NCBI RefSeq assembly: GCF_009738185.1
Contig: NZ_CP046509.1
Span: 871,501 to 935,500, forward strand
Direction of reading: 5' to 3'
DNA from: Erwinia sorbitola
GTDB lineage: Bacteria > Pseudomonadota > Gammaproteobacteria > Enterobacterales > Enterobacteriaceae
Length of the DNA stretch: 64,000 nt
The notes under the pieces were generated by a model. The model was not told the DNA's origin. It made no database searches and saw only the letters and a list, made by a program, of their open reading frames with translations. Positions 18,453 through 27,907 of the stretch are shown here, piece by piece. The position numbers and the translations under genes were made by a program. Position 1 is the first letter of the stretch, and every line of letters begins with the position of its first letter.

Positions 18453-19672
18453 ACACCTCTCAGATGAGCAATAGCGATAAACCGCTGCTGTCGAAGGGCA
18501 TGATGGCGGTAATCGTTGCCCAGTTTTTCTCAGCCTTCGGCGACAACGCGCTGCTATTTGCCACGCTGGCGGTGATGAAATCACTGGTTTATCCGGAGTG
18601 GAGCCAGCCGGTGCTGCAAATGATGTTTGTTGCTACCTACATCCTGCTGGCACCGTTTGTCGGGCAGCTGGCCGACAGCTTTTCTAAAGGGCGGGTGATG
18701 ATGTTCGCTAACGCCCTTAAGCTGCTGGGAGCGCTGGTCATCTGCTTCGGATTTGATCCGTTCCTCGGTTACAGCCTGGTGGGCATTGGCGCTGCGGCTT
18801 ATTCTCCGGCCAAATACGGCATTCTTGGTGAGCTGACCGGCGGTGAAACGCTGGTTAAAGCTAACGGCCTGATGGAGTCCTCCACCATTGCCGCCATCCT
18901 GCTGGGATCGGTGGCGGGCGGATTCCTCGCTGACTGGAACCTGACGGCGGCGCTGGCGGCCTGCGTGCTGGCCTATGCGCTGGCGGTAGCCGCAAATGTG
19001 CTGATCCCTAAACTTGCGGTGGCACGCGGCGGCCAGTCATGGCATCCGGCGCGCATGTCCGCCAGCTTCTTCCGCGCCTGCGGTATCCTTTGGCGAGACG
19101 GCGAAACGCGTTTCTCGCTGGTGGGTACCAGTATGTTCTGGGGCGCAGGGGTAACGCTGCGTTTCCTGCTGGTGCTGTGGGTGCCGGTGGCGCTGGGCAT
19201 CAGCGACAACAAAACCCCGACGCTGCTTAATGCGATGGTGGCGATTGGCATTGTTTTCGGAGCCATTGCAGCTGCGAAGCTGGTAACGCTAAAAACCGTA
19301 GGCCGCTGTATGCCTGCGGGGGTGCTGATTGGCGTTGCGGTGCTGTTCTTCTCACTACAGCAACAGGCGCTCAATGCCTACGTGCTGCTGGTGATTATCG
19401 GCATGCTCGGCGGCTTTTTCGTCGTGCCGCTGAATGCGCTGTTGCAGATGCGTGGTAAAGAGTCGGTGGGAACAGGGAACGCGGTGGCAGTGCAGAATCT
19501 GGGTGAGAACACCGCGATGCTGCTGATGCTCGGTCTTTATACGCTGGCGATTAAGTTTGGTGCGCCGCCGGTTGCTACTGGCGTGGGTTTCGGTGCGCTG
19601 TTTGCGCTGGCGATTGCCGTGCTGTGGGGCTGGCAGCTGGCGCAGAAGCGTAAAGTCACTACTCAGCTCTGA
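18449..19672 (+). CDS. lplT: Lysophospholipid transporter LplT
   Basis: LplT is an MFS-type inner-membrane protein that flips lysophospholipids inward so that Aas can re-acylate them. The 407-residue product aligns by eye with E. coli LplT along its length, for example AVIVAQFFSAFGDNALLFATLA and AAAYSPAKYGILGELT. About twelve hydrophobic segments are visible. It overlaps aas by 4 bases, so the enzyme and its substrate importer are co-expressed. An in-frame ATG a few codons later (MSNSDKP) is an alternative start; the overlap favours 18449. Confidence 0.96.
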   Translation: MNTSQMSNSDKPLLSKGMMAVIVAQFFSAFGDNALLFATLAVMKSLVYPEWSQPVLQMMFVATYILLAPFVGQLADSFSKGRVMMFANALKLLGALVICFGFDPFLGYSLVGIGAAAYSPAKYGILGELTGGETLVKANGLMESSTIAAILLGSVAGGFLADWNLTAALAACVLAYALAVAANVLIPKLAVARGGQSWHPARMSASFFRACGILWRDGETRFSLVGTSMFWGAGVTLRFLLVLWVPVALGISDNKTPTLLNAMVAIGIVFGAIAAAKLVTLKTVGRCMPAGVLIGVAVLFFSLQQQALNAYVLLVIIGMLGGFFVVPLNALLQMRGKESVGTGNAVAVQNLGENTAMLLMLGLYTLAIKFGAPPVATGVGFGALFALAIAVLWGWQLAQKRKVTTQL

Positions 19673-19689
19673 CGGGTTTTAGCCAAAAC

Positions 19690-19717
19690 AGACAGGGCGA
19701 TATCGTTCGCCCTGTCT
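19690..19717 (-). terminator. Terminator between convergent lplT and tas
   Basis: An 11-bp perfect stem (19690-19700 with 19707-19717, loop TATCGT) lies between the two stop codons. On the minus strand the stem is followed by TGTTTTGG, so it best serves tas. It may also stop lplT transcripts. Confidence 0.75.
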
Positions 19718-19724
19718 CTGGTGA

Positions 19725-20765
19725 TTACGGAGCCGGGTAGGTGTAGCGGCGGTGAATCGCTTCCAGTCCTTCAATCACATCTTCATTCAGCGTGACGTCA
19801 TAGCTGTCGATATTAATTTTCAGCTGTTCCAGCGTGGTGGCACCCAGCAGGGTGCTGGCAACAAACGGCTGCTGACGCACGAAAGCCAGCGCCATCTGTG
19901 ACGGATCTAATCCATGTTTTTTTGCCAGCGCGACATACTCGGCCACTGCCTGATTTGACTGTTCGCTGCTGTAGCGGGTAAAGCGGCTGAACAGGGTATT
20001 ACGCGCTCCGGCTGGTTTCGCACCGTTCAGATATTTACCACTCAGGGTGCCAAATGCCAGGCTGGAATAGGCCAGCAGTTCAACCCCTTCGTGCTGGCTG
20101 ATCTCGGCCAGGCCCAGTTCAAAACTGCGGTTCAACAGGCTGTAGGGGTTTTGAATACTGACGATACGCGGTAGCTCATGCTTCTCGGCCAGTTGCAGAT
20201 AGCGCATCACGCCCCACGGCGTCTCGTTCGACACACCGATATAACGAATTTTACCGGCGCGCACCTGCTCGGTCAGCGCTTCCAGCGTCTCCAGCAGCGT
20301 CACCGTGGCGGCGTTCTCGGTGTACTCATAGTTCAGCTTGCCAAAATAGTTGGTCTGGCGCTGTGGCCAGTGCAGCTGATACAGATCGAGATAATCAGTG
20401 TTCAGCCGCTTCAGGCTGGCATCCAGCGCACTTCGAATATTTTTACGATCCAGCGCCTGATTCGGACGGATCGAGGCATCTGCGCCGCGCACTGGCCCTG
20501 CCACTTTTGAGGCCAGAATAACTTTGTCGCGGTTGCCACGGGATGCCAGCCAGCTACCGATATATTGTTCGGTAAGGCCCTGAGTTTCCGGGCGCGGTGG
20601 CACCGGGTACATTTCGGCAGTATCAATCAGGTTGATGCCGCGGCTGAGGGCTAAATCCAGTTGTGCATGGGCGTCGGCTTCGCTGTTTTGCTCACCAAAC
20701 GTCATGGTGCCCAACCCCAGGGAACTGACTTCCAGGGTGCTGTGAGGGATACGGTGATAATGCAT
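19725..20765 (-). CDS. tas: Aldo/keto reductase Tas
   Basis: The 346-residue product equals E. coli Tas in length and is highly similar throughout (MHYHRIPHSTLEVSSLGLGT, TFGEQNSEADAHAQLD, ending RRYTYPAP). It is a NADPH-dependent aldo/keto reductase with a TIM-barrel fold; the active-site region LIDTAEMYPVPPRPET holds the catalytic Asp and Tyr. In E. coli, Tas was found as a suppressor of tyrosine auxotrophy in starved cells, and its physiological substrate is not settled. It is transcribed alone, convergent with lplT. Confidence 0.96.
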   Translation of the reverse strand: MHYHRIPHSTLEVSSLGLGTMTFGEQNSEADAHAQLDLALSRGINLIDTAEMYPVPPRPETQGLTEQYIGSWLASRGNRDKVILASKVAGPVRGADASIRPNQALDRKNIRSALDASLKRLNTDYLDLYQLHWPQRQTNYFGKLNYEYTENAATVTLLETLEALTEQVRAGKIRYIGVSNETPWGVMRYLQLAEKHELPRIVSIQNPYSLLNRSFELGLAEISQHEGVELLAYSSLAFGTLSGKYLNGAKPAGARNTLFSRFTRYSSEQSNQAVAEYVALAKKHGLDPSQMALAFVRQQPFVASTLLGATTLEQLKINIDSYDVTLNEDVIEGLEAIHRRYTYPAP

Positions 20766-20951
20766 TGCCGGCTTCCTTTTTCAATCGTCAAAGGTCAGGG
20801 ACATCAGGCGTCCGCAACAGGGCTGTTTGCCTGGGGCTGGCGCTAAATGCCAGATACCCCGCTATTGACTATAACCGTGCTAAGGGAGTGGGGGAAGAGT
20901 GGATTTCGGGAAGCCACCTGAAGCCGCCGGGGCGCAGGTGGCATAATGTGT

Positions 20952-21167
20952 TTAACGTTCTACGATGGAAGAGACTTCATCGCCGTTAATTTGCAGCTCG
21001 TGACCGGAATCATCGGTGTATTTCACCAGCCCCGTCTCTTTATCAATCTTTGGTTTGCCATCGGTCATAATCATCTTGCCGTCTTTGGTTGCCATCACAT
21101 AATTACTGCTGCAACCGCTGGCTAATACTACCAGGCCCAGCACCGCTGCACTAAAAAGCCACTTCAT
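20952..21167 (-). CDS. ygdR: Small YgdI/YgdR-family lipoprotein (YgdR)
   Basis: This encodes a 71-residue predicted lipoprotein of unknown function. The signal peptide ends in LASGC, followed by SSNYVMATKDGKMIMTDGKP, the hallmark of the DUF903 family. The context (tas, ygdQ) and sequence match E. coli ygdR. Three in-frame ATGs exist; the AGGGAG ribosome-binding site is correctly spaced only for the one at 21167 (MKWLF). A paralogue is at 50122-50346. An inverted repeat GCCACCTG/CAGGTGGC (20913-20942) lies just after the stop on the minus strand, but without a T run. Confidence 0.92.
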   Translation of the reverse strand: MKWLFSAAVLGLVVLASGCSSNYVMATKDGKMIMTDGKPKIDKETGLVKYTDDSGHELQINGDEVSSIVER

Positions 21168-21346
21168 ATTCATCTCCCTTACTCGACCATTCAACACTTA
21201 TAAATGTAGATAAGTGTAGTAATAAACTATTTTCCCTGTCGCGATAATCGCATGAGTCTGAAAATGGGATGTGAGCACAATGCAGCATTGACATGGCATC
21301 AGTACTATTATCCTGCCCGGCCAGACAGACCGGGCAGGGGGGGATA

Positions 21347-22057
21347 TTACAACGGACGTTTTTTATTACGTGCCAGATTGAGGCATTCCACCGCCATTGA
21401 GAAGAACATGGCGAAATAGATGTAGCCTTTAGGAATATGGATATTGAAGCTTTCCAGCATCAGGGTGAAGCCAACGAGGATGAGGAATGCCAGCGCCAGC
21501 ATTTTCACCGACGGGTGACGATCAACAAAATCACCGATAGCACGTGCAGCAAACATCATCACCAGCACCGCAATGACCACCGCCGCCATCATAATAACCA
21601 GATGGTCTGACAGCCCTACCGCAGTAATAACAGAATCAAGACTGAAGATAATATCCAGCATCATGATCTGCACAATGGCGCCAACAAACGAATGCACGTT
21701 GGTATTATGCTCGCCGCCGCCGCCTTCAATGGTTTCATGAATTTCCATGCTCGACTTCCACAGCAGGAATAATCCACCAAACAGCAGAATCAGATCGCGA
21801 GCTGAAAAAGCATGATCCATCAGAGTAAACAGCGGATCGGTCAGGCGGATAACCCAGGCAATTGAAGCCAGCAGGCCCAGGCGCATCAGCATTGCACCGG
21901 CCAGGCCAATACGGCGGGCGGTATTTTGCTGGTGCTTAGGCAGCTTCGCCACCACCAGTGAGAGGAAAATAATATTATCGATACCGAGAACAATCTCAAG
22001 GATTGTCAGCGTTCCGAGAGCTAACCAGGCATTGGGATCGGCAATCCAGTCAAACAT
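21347..22057 (-). CDS. ygdQ: TerC-family inner-membrane protein YgdQ
   Basis: The 236-residue integral membrane protein belongs to the TerC family and matches E. coli YgdQ closely (DPNAWLALGTLTILEIVLGIDN, LDIIFSLDSVITAVGLSDH). The two acidic motifs, GIDN and SLDS, lie in membrane helices and are characteristic of a family linked to metal-ion export and exoprotein metalation. About seven hydrophobic segments are visible. An ATG at 22081 is in frame, but the conserved start is ATG 22057 (MFDWIADP), preceded by an AGGGT sequence. The exact substrate of YgdQ is not known to me. Confidence 0.93.
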   Translation of the reverse strand: MFDWIADPNAWLALGTLTILEIVLGIDNIIFLSLVVAKLPKHQQNTARRIGLAGAMLMRLGLLASIAWVIRLTDPLFTLMDHAFSARDLILLFGGLFLLWKSSMEIHETIEGGGGEHNTNVHSFVGAIVQIMMLDIIFSLDSVITAVGLSDHLVIMMAAVVIAVLVMMFAARAIGDFVDRHPSVKMLALAFLILVGFTLMLESFNIHIPKGYIYFAMFFSMAVECLNLARNKKRPL

Positions 22058-22156
22058 TGTAATGTTGCACCCTAAATTCAATGAAAGTTAAACGAAAATT
22101 AAACGGCGATTATACTCAAGGTTGACGACCGAGGGAAAAATCTTTACAGCGCTTTT

Positions 22157-22843
22157 TTATAGCAGGAAATGCCGGGCCAGCAGCGGTGCGGTAAAGGTTT
22201 TTTTCAGGTAAAAACCACGTGGCAGCGTCATAATCGGCTGACCGTCACGGCCAATTCCTTCCGTCAGGGCTTTGCTGTTTGCCGCTTTGGGCCGAATTTG
22301 CAGCACTTCCCCATGACGCGCAGTGATCTGTTCCACCTGACCCAGTACGATCATATCCATCAACTCTTCCCAGTCACGCTGGAGCTGTAGCTCCTCTTCG
22401 GCGTTTGGACTCCAGAGTAGCGGAGAACCCACATGGCGCTGTTCCAGCGGGATCGCACGGTCACCTTCCACCGGCACCCACAGCACCCGCGTTAGCTTAT
22501 GGCGGACGTGGCTATTGTGCCAGGTCACCCCGCTGTTACCCGTGAGCGGTGCCACGCAGACAAAGGTGGTTTCCAGCGGGCGGCCGCTGGCGTCAACCGG
22601 AATAGTTTTCAGCTCAACGCCGATCCCGGCAAAATCCTGCTCTGGCTTACTGCCAGCGCTGGCACCGAGATAACGCTCCAGCAGCAGCCCAACCCAGCCC
22701 TTATCACGCTTCAGATCGCGCGGGATTGGCAGGTTGATGCGCAGCGCCAGTTCACCCAGCGTATAGCCTGCCAGAGCAGTAGCGCGCGCCATCAGTTCCT
22801 CTTCATTTTGTGGAGGGGGAACGACGTAAAGTTCTCCAATCAT
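22157..22843 (-). CDS. mutH: DNA mismatch repair endonuclease MutH
   Basis: MutH is activated by MutS and MutL and nicks the unmethylated strand at hemimethylated GATC sites. The 228-residue product carries the catalytic D-(x6)-E-x-K set at Asp70, Glu77 and Lys79 (DFAGIGVELKT), the same numbering as in E. coli. The C-terminal KTFTAPLLARHF region is also conserved. Its presence implies a Dam/MutHLS repair system. The frame stays open upstream, but the family start MIGELY is at 22843. It is divergent from rppH across 685 bases. Confidence 0.96.
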   Translation of the reverse strand: MIGELYVVPPPQNEEELMARATALAGYTLGELALRINLPIPRDLKRDKGWVGLLLERYLGASAGSKPEQDFAGIGVELKTIPVDASGRPLETTFVCVAPLTGNSGVTWHNSHVRHKLTRVLWVPVEGDRAIPLEQRHVGSPLLWSPNAEEELQLQRDWEELMDMIVLGQVEQITARHGEVLQIRPKAANSKALTEGIGRDGQPIMTLPRGFYLKKTFTAPLLARHFLL

Positions 22844-23528
22844 AATAACGCCCGTGATTTGTTCAAAAAGTAGCCGCCTTTTACCCACACAGATAATATT
22901 GCTGACAGGTCTGGGGAAAACACTAATAATAGCATGATAAATCATGCTTTTTTAATCCCGTGCATCGGGCAAAAAAGCTTTTCCCCGACAGTTTTACCCG
23001 GGTTGTCACCGACAATGAACAGGATCACACGGGTAGTTATCCACAGAAAAATGGGATAACTCACTTTTTATGATAATACTGTTTCCATTTACAGCCTTGA
23101 CGTAGGCACTTTTCCCCCGTTTCAGGTTTTTTATGACTAACTAATCGACATATTCTGTGGATAACGTCTCAGGCGTTCGATCTTTCACCAGTTGACGATC
23201 AGCTGATGATGACAGCCGCATGACAGACGGTTAAAAGCCTGTGGTTAAAGGCTAAAGATGATGATTAATATGGGGTTATTCTGAGTTTGAAAAGTGCCGA
23301 TTTCTGGCAGTCAGAAAGTTTTCCCCATGTGTTAACAGAGTTCTGCACAAAGCTATCCACAGAAAACGTGAATAAGATCGCGTTTTTACCGTGCTTTCTG
23401 TTTATAACTTTGCCAAAAAGCACAAGTTATCCCAGTCAGACGCAGACACGTCCTCTAAAAGCAGTGGTTTACCGTCTGTAAGGAGTATGAAACAATCAGA
23501 ACATCCAGTTTTAGTTTGAGGTAGTCCG
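22844..23528. promoter_or_regulatory. mutH-rppH divergent intergenic region with DnaA boxes
   Basis: This 685-base gene-free region holds two exact matches to the consensus DnaA box TTATCCACA: 23037-23045 on the plus strand and 23156-23164 on the minus strand. A third site with one mismatch, CTATCCACA, is at 23353-23361. Weaker TTATCCC matches are near 23051 and 23425. The promoters of mutH and rppH must lie here, but I could not assign them. No convincing coding sequence is present. Confidence 0.7.
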
Positions 23529-24056
23529 GTGATCGATGATGATGGCTACCGCCCGAATGTTGGTATCGTAATTTGTAACAAGCAGGGACAGGTGTTGTGG
23601 GCCAGGCGTTTTGGTCAGCACTCCTGGCAGTTTCCACAGGGAGGAATCAATCCCGGTGAGACTGCGGAGCAGGCGATGTACCGCGAACTTTTCGAGGAAG
23701 TCGGTTTGAACCGTAAGGATGTTCGCATCCTTGCATCCACCCGTAACTGGTTACGATATAAGTTGCCAAAACGTTTGGTGCGTTGGGACACAAAGCCGGT
23801 TTGTATCGGCCAAAAACAGAAGTGGTATCTTCTGCAGTTGATGTGCAATGACGCGGATATCAATATGCAAACCAGCAGTACGCCGGAGTTTGATGGCTGG
23901 CGTTGGGTGAGCTTCTGGTATCCGGTACGCCAGGTAGTCTCTTTTAAACGCGACGTTTACCGCCGTGTAATGAAAGAGTTTGCCGGTGTGGTTATGCCCC
24001 TGCAAGAGAATACCGTACAGCGAAATACGCCAGGTTTTCGACGGAAGAGAGGTTAA
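23529..24056 (+). CDS. rppH: RNA pyrophosphohydrolase RppH
   Basis: RppH removes pyrophosphate from the 5' end of triphosphorylated (or capped) mRNA and so starts RNase E-dependent decay. The 175-residue protein is nearly identical to E. coli RppH over its first 150 residues. The Nudix box runs from Gly38 (GGINPGETAEQAMYRELFEE). The start is GTG (23529) with a GAGG ribosome-binding site at 23518-23521; the N-terminus IDDDGYRPNVGIVI fixes this start. ptsP follows after 12 bases, as in E. coli. Confidence 0.97.
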   Translation: MIDDDGYRPNVGIVICNKQGQVLWARRFGQHSWQFPQGGINPGETAEQAMYRELFEEVGLNRKDVRILASTRNWLRYKLPKRLVRWDTKPVCIGQKQKWYLLQLMCNDADINMQTSSTPEFDGWRWVSFWYPVRQVVSFKRDVYRRVMKEFAGVVMPLQENTVQRNTPGFRRKRG

Positions 24057-24068
24057 GCCACGTAGATT

Positions 24069-26315
24069 ATGCTCACACAGCTACGCGAAATAGTTGAGAA
24101 AGTGGCGGCAGCGCCCCGGCTTACCGAGGCGCTGGATATTTTGGTTAACGAAATCTGTCTGGCGATGCAAACCGAAGTCTGTTCGGTCTACCTCGCGGAT
24201 CACGATCGTCGCTGCTATTACCTGATGGCTACCCGTGGGCTAAAAAAGCCTCGTGGGCGCACCGTTGCCCTGGCATTTGATGAAGGCATCGTTGGCTTAG
24301 TTGGCAGGCTGGCGGAGCCGATTAACCTGGCAGATGCGCAAAAGCATCCCAGCTTTAAATATATTCCTTCCGTTAAAGAAGAGCGCTTCCGTTCCTTTCT
24401 TGGCGTGCCCATTATCAGCCGCCGTCAGCTGCTTGGTGTGCTGGTGGTTCAGCAGCGTGAACATCGCCAGTTTGATGAAAGTGAAGAGTCTTTTCTGGTT
24501 ACGCTGGCCACGCAGCTGGCGGCCATCCTCTCGCAGTCACAGCTTAATACTCTGTTTGGCCAGTATCGGCAGACCCGTATCCGTGCGCTGGCCGCTGCCC
24601 CCGGCGTTGCCGTAGCACAAGGCTGGGTTGACTCCAGCCAGCCGTCATTGGAAAACGTCTCAGCGGCATCCACCCTCGATACGGTGCGTGAACGCGAAAG
24701 GCTGGCGCTGGCGATGACCGAGGCATCTAACGAATTCCGCCGTTACAGCAAGCGTTTCACCGCCAGTATGCATAAAGAGAGTGCAGCGATCTTCGATCTC
24801 TATTCGCATCTGCTCAGTGATGCGCGGCTGAAAAAAGATCTGCTGGCGGAGATCGATGCCGGTTCGGTGGCCGAGTGGGCGGTCAAAACTGTTATCGAAA
24901 AATTTGCCGCTCAGTTTGCCAGTTTACAGGATAGCTATCTGCGTGAGCGCGCGGGTGATCTGCGTGTTCTGGGGCAGCGCCTGCTGTTCCAGCTCGACGA
25001 TACCATGCAGGGCACTAATACCTGGCCTGAGCGTTTTGTGCTGGTCGCCGACGAGCTGACCGCTACCACGCTGGCCGAACTGCCGCGTGACCGGCTGGCT
25101 GGCGTGGTGGTGCGTGATGGCGCAGCCAACTCCCATGCGGCGATTATGGTACGCGCAATGGGCATTCCTACGGTGATGGGCGCAGATATTCAGCCCGAGC
25201 TCCTGAAAGGACGCCTGCTGATTGTTGACGGCTACCGTGGAGAGCTGCTGGTCGACCCGGAGCCGGTGCTGGTACAAGAATATCAGCGTCTGATCAGCGA
25301 AGAGAATGAGCTGAGTCTGCTGGCGGAAGATTTTGTTTTCCTGCCGGGTGCGCTGAAAAGCGGCGAGCCGGTAAAAGTGATGCTCAACGCGGGTTTAAGC
25401 GCCGAGCATGAGCAGATACTGGGTAATCGGGTGGATGGTGTGGGCCTCTATCGCACCGAAATTCCGTTTATGCTGCAAAACGGCTTCCCGTCAGAGGAAG
25501 AGCAGGTGGCGCAGTATCAGGGCATGTTGCAACTGTTTCTGGATAAACCCGTCACCCTGCGTACCCTGGATGTCGGTGCTGACAAACAGCTACCCTATAT
25601 GCCCATCAGCGAAGAGAACCCATGCCTTGGCTGGCGCGGCATCCGTCTGACGCTTGACCAGCCGGAGATTTTCCTTGTGCAGCTGCGAGCCATGCTGCGT
25701 GCAAACGTCGCCAGTGGAAACCTCAATATTCTGCTGCCGATGATCACCAGCCTTGAAGAGATAGACGAGGCTCGCCGCCTGATCGCCCGTGCCGCACGTG
25801 AAGTGGAAGAGATGCTCGGCTATGACATCCCACAGCCGCGCATAGGCATTATGGTCGAAGTGCCGTCGATGATCTTTATGATAGGGCAGCTAAAAAATCG
25901 CGTGGACTTTGTCTCAGTTGGCACCAACGATTTAACGCAATACCTGCTGGCAGTCGATCGTAATAATACCCGGGTGGCAAGTCTCTATGACAGTCTGCAT
26001 CCGGCAATGCTGCGGGCGTTAAAAAGCGTTGCCGATGAGACCCGTGTTGCGGGCATTGAACTCTGCCTGTGTGGTGAAATGGCCGGTGACCCGATGTGTG
26101 TAGCGCTGCTGGTCGGCATGGGTTATCACCATCTCAGCATGAACGGGCGCAATGTGGCGCGGGTAAAATATCTGCTAAGTCACCTCGACCACGAAGATGC
26201 AAAAACCCTCGCGCAACGCGGTCTGGAAGCGCAGTTTGCTACCGAAGTGCGCCATCATGTCGCGTCGTTTATGGAGCGGAGGGGGTTGGGGGGGCTGATT
26301 CGCGGCGGCCGCTGA
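24069..26315 (+). CDS. ptsP: Phosphoenolpyruvate-protein phosphotransferase PtsP (EI-Ntr)
   Basis: PtsP is enzyme I of the nitrogen PTS. It takes phosphate from phosphoenolpyruvate and passes it to NPr and then EIIA-Ntr, a regulatory chain affecting nitrogen and potassium responses. The 748 residues equal the E. coli length. Order: an N-terminal GAF sensory domain (about 1-160), a linker, the phosphohistidine domain (GAANSHAAIMVRAMGIP, active His near 356), and the PEP-binding barrel (VSVGTNDLTQYLLAVDR, LCLCGEMAGDP). It follows rppH with a 12-base gap. The 128-bp repeats begin 13 bases after its stop. Confidence 0.97.
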   Translation: MLTQLREIVEKVAAAPRLTEALDILVNEICLAMQTEVCSVYLADHDRRCYYLMATRGLKKPRGRTVALAFDEGIVGLVGRLAEPINLADAQKHPSFKYIPSVKEERFRSFLGVPIISRRQLLGVLVVQQREHRQFDESEESFLVTLATQLAAILSQSQLNTLFGQYRQTRIRALAAAPGVAVAQGWVDSSQPSLENVSAASTLDTVRERERLALAMTEASNEFRRYSKRFTASMHKESAAIFDLYSHLLSDARLKKDLLAEIDAGSVAEWAVKTVIEKFAAQFASLQDSYLRERAGDLRVLGQRLLFQLDDTMQGTNTWPERFVLVADELTATTLAELPRDRLAGVVVRDGAANSHAAIMVRAMGIPTVMGADIQPELLKGRLLIVDGYRGELLVDPEPVLVQEYQRLISEENELSLLAEDFVFLPGALKSGEPVKVMLNAGLSAEHEQILGNRVDGVGLYRTEIPFMLQNGFPSEEEQVAQYQGMLQLFLDKPVTLRTLDVGADKQLPYMPISEENPCLGWRGIRLTLDQPEIFLVQLRAMLRANVASGNLNILLPMITSLEEIDEARRLIARAAREVEEMLGYDIPQPRIGIMVEVPSMIFMIGQLKNRVDFVSVGTNDLTQYLLAVDRNNTRVASLYDSLHPAMLRALKSVADETRVAGIELCLCGEMAGDPMCVALLVGMGYHHLSMNGRNVARVKYLLSHLDHEDAKTLAQRGLEAQFATEVRHHVASFMERRGLGGLIRGGR

Positions 26316-27028
26316 AAAATCCTGTTTGAGGCTATTTTATTTGCCATTCTGCCCCCGGGCAGTGCTCGTCATACTCACGTACCGGAGTACGCTCTGTTGC
26401 CTGTGCGTTGCCTGTGCGTTGGCTGTGACAGGACTGGCTGCAACAATAACGCCTGAAACAGGATTTCAGGCTGTTTTATTTGCCATTCAGCCCCCGGGCA
26501 GTGCTCGCCATACTCACGTACCGGAGTGCGCTCCGTTGCCTGTGCGTTGGCTGTGACAGGACTGGCTGCAACAATAACGCCTGAAACAGGATTTCAGGCT
26601 ATTTTATTTGCCATTCAGCCCCCGGGCAGTGCTCGTCATACTCACGTACCGGAGTACGCTCCGTTGCCTGTGCGCTGGCCGTGAGCAGACTGGCTGCAAC
26701 AATAACGCCTGAAACAGGATTTTAGGCTGTTTTATTTGCCATCCTGCCCCCGGGCAGTGCTCGTCATACTCACGTACCGGAGTACGCTCCGTTGCCTGTG
26801 CGCTGGCCGTGAGCAGACTGGCTGTAACAATAACGCCTGAACCAGGATTTCAGGGTCATTGTATTTGCTGTTGTGACCCCGGGCAGTGCTCGTTGTAATC
26901 ACGTACGCTTAATAAAGTTTACAGTTAGCCCGGGCCGCAATAATCCCGCTTATGCTATGATGCGCGCCTTAATGCAGCGCCCGCTCAATTCGGCTGCCTG
27001 CCAGGACTGACTTTACTAATGGTGAAAG
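26316..27028. repeat. ptsP-lgt intergenic region with a 128-bp tandem repeat array
   Basis: About 4.5 tandem units fill 26329-26910. Units start at 26329 (139 bp, with an extra 11-bp duplication), 26468, 26596 and 26724 (128 bp each), and 26852 (partial, diverged). Each unit holds a CCCCCGGGC block, a CGTAC-CGGA-GTACG dyad, and at its end a GCCTGAAA...TTTCAGGC hairpin followed by T-rich sequence (26451-26471, 26579-26599, 26707-26727) resembling an intrinsic terminator. Units 1-2 share GCGTTGGCTGTGACAGG and units 3-4 share GCGCTGGCCGTGAGCAG, giving two sub-lineages. The lgt promoter should lie in 26911-27028; a TATGAT at 26956-26961 is a candidate -10. Confidence 0.92.
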
Positions 27029-27907
27029 ATGAATAACGGCTATCTGGCTTTCCCCCAATTTGATCCGGTGATTTTCTCCGTCGGACCGGTTTCACTGCAC
27101 TGGTACGGACTGATGTACCTGGTAGGTTTCGTTTTCGCAATGTGGCTGGCCGTGCGCCGGGCCAATAAACCAGGCAGCGGTTGGAAAAAAGAAGAAGTAG
27201 AAAATCTGCTATATGCAGGCTTCCTCGGGGTATTCCTCGGCGGGCGTATTGGTTACGTGCTGTTCTACAATTTGCCGCTGTTCCTTGATAATCCGCTATA
27301 CCTCTTCAAAGTCTGGGATGGCGGCATGTCATTCCACGGTGGCCTGATTGGCGTGATCGTGGTGATGCTGGTCTTCGCTTACCGTACCAAACGCAATTTC
27401 TTCCAGGTCTCTGATTTTATTGCTCCATTAATCCCGTTTGGCTTGGGCGCAGGCCGCCTTGGCAACTTTATCAACGGTGAACTGTGGGGCCGTGTTGATC
27501 CAAATCTACCGTGGGCAATGCTGTTCCCAGGCTCACGCAGCGAAGATATCGCTCTGACCGCAACCCATCCTGAATGGCAGTCGCTGTTGTCGACCTACGG
27601 GGTATTACCGCGCCATCCTTCGCAGCTCTACGAGCTGATCCTTGAAGGCATCGTGCTGTTTATCATCCTTAACGTATTTATTCGTAAATCTCGCCCGATG
27701 GGCGCGGTGTCCGGGCTGTTCCTGATTGGTTACGGCGCGTTTCGTATTATTGTTGAATTCTTCCGTCAGCCTGATCAGCAGCTTGGCCTGTTCGGCGGCA
27801 TCAGTATGGGGCAGATCCTCTCTGTGCCGATGATTGTGGCTGGCGTGATTATGATGATTTGGGCATACCGTCGTCGCCCGCAGCCACAGCTTCGTGAGGA
27901 AAAATGA
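27029..27907 (+). CDS. lgt: Prolipoprotein diacylglyceryl transferase Lgt
   Basis: Lgt is an inner-membrane enzyme that attaches diacylglycerol from phosphatidylglycerol to the lipobox cysteine of prolipoproteins, the first step of lipoprotein maturation. At 292 residues it is one longer than E. coli Lgt. The signature GLGAGRLGNFINGELWGR with the essential arginine is present, as is HGGLIGV near residue 103. Seven hydrophobic segments are visible. The stop overlaps the thyA start (ATGA), the conserved lgt-thyA pairing. Many lipoproteins in this window (MltA, both OMFs, YgdI, YgdR) would be its substrates. Confidence 0.97.
   Translation: MNNGYLAFPQFDPVIFSVGPVSLHWYGLMYLVGFVFAMWLAVRRANKPGSGWKKEEVENLLYAGFLGVFLGGRIGYVLFYNLPLFLDNPLYLFKVWDGGMSFHGGLIGVIVVMLVFAYRTKRNFFQVSDFIAPLIPFGLGAGRLGNFINGELWGRVDPNLPWAMLFPGSRSEDIALTATHPEWQSLLSTYGVLPRHPSQLYELILEGIVLFIILNVFIRKSRPMGAVSGLFLIGYGAFRIIVEFFRQPDQQLGLFGGISMGQILSVPMIVAGVIMMIWAYRRRPQPQLREEK

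Noticed and set aside
26326..26556. An open frame across the first 128-bp repeats
   Set aside because: Repeats have lengths not divisible by three (128 bp), so the frame does not persist from unit to unit and no protein signal is seen.
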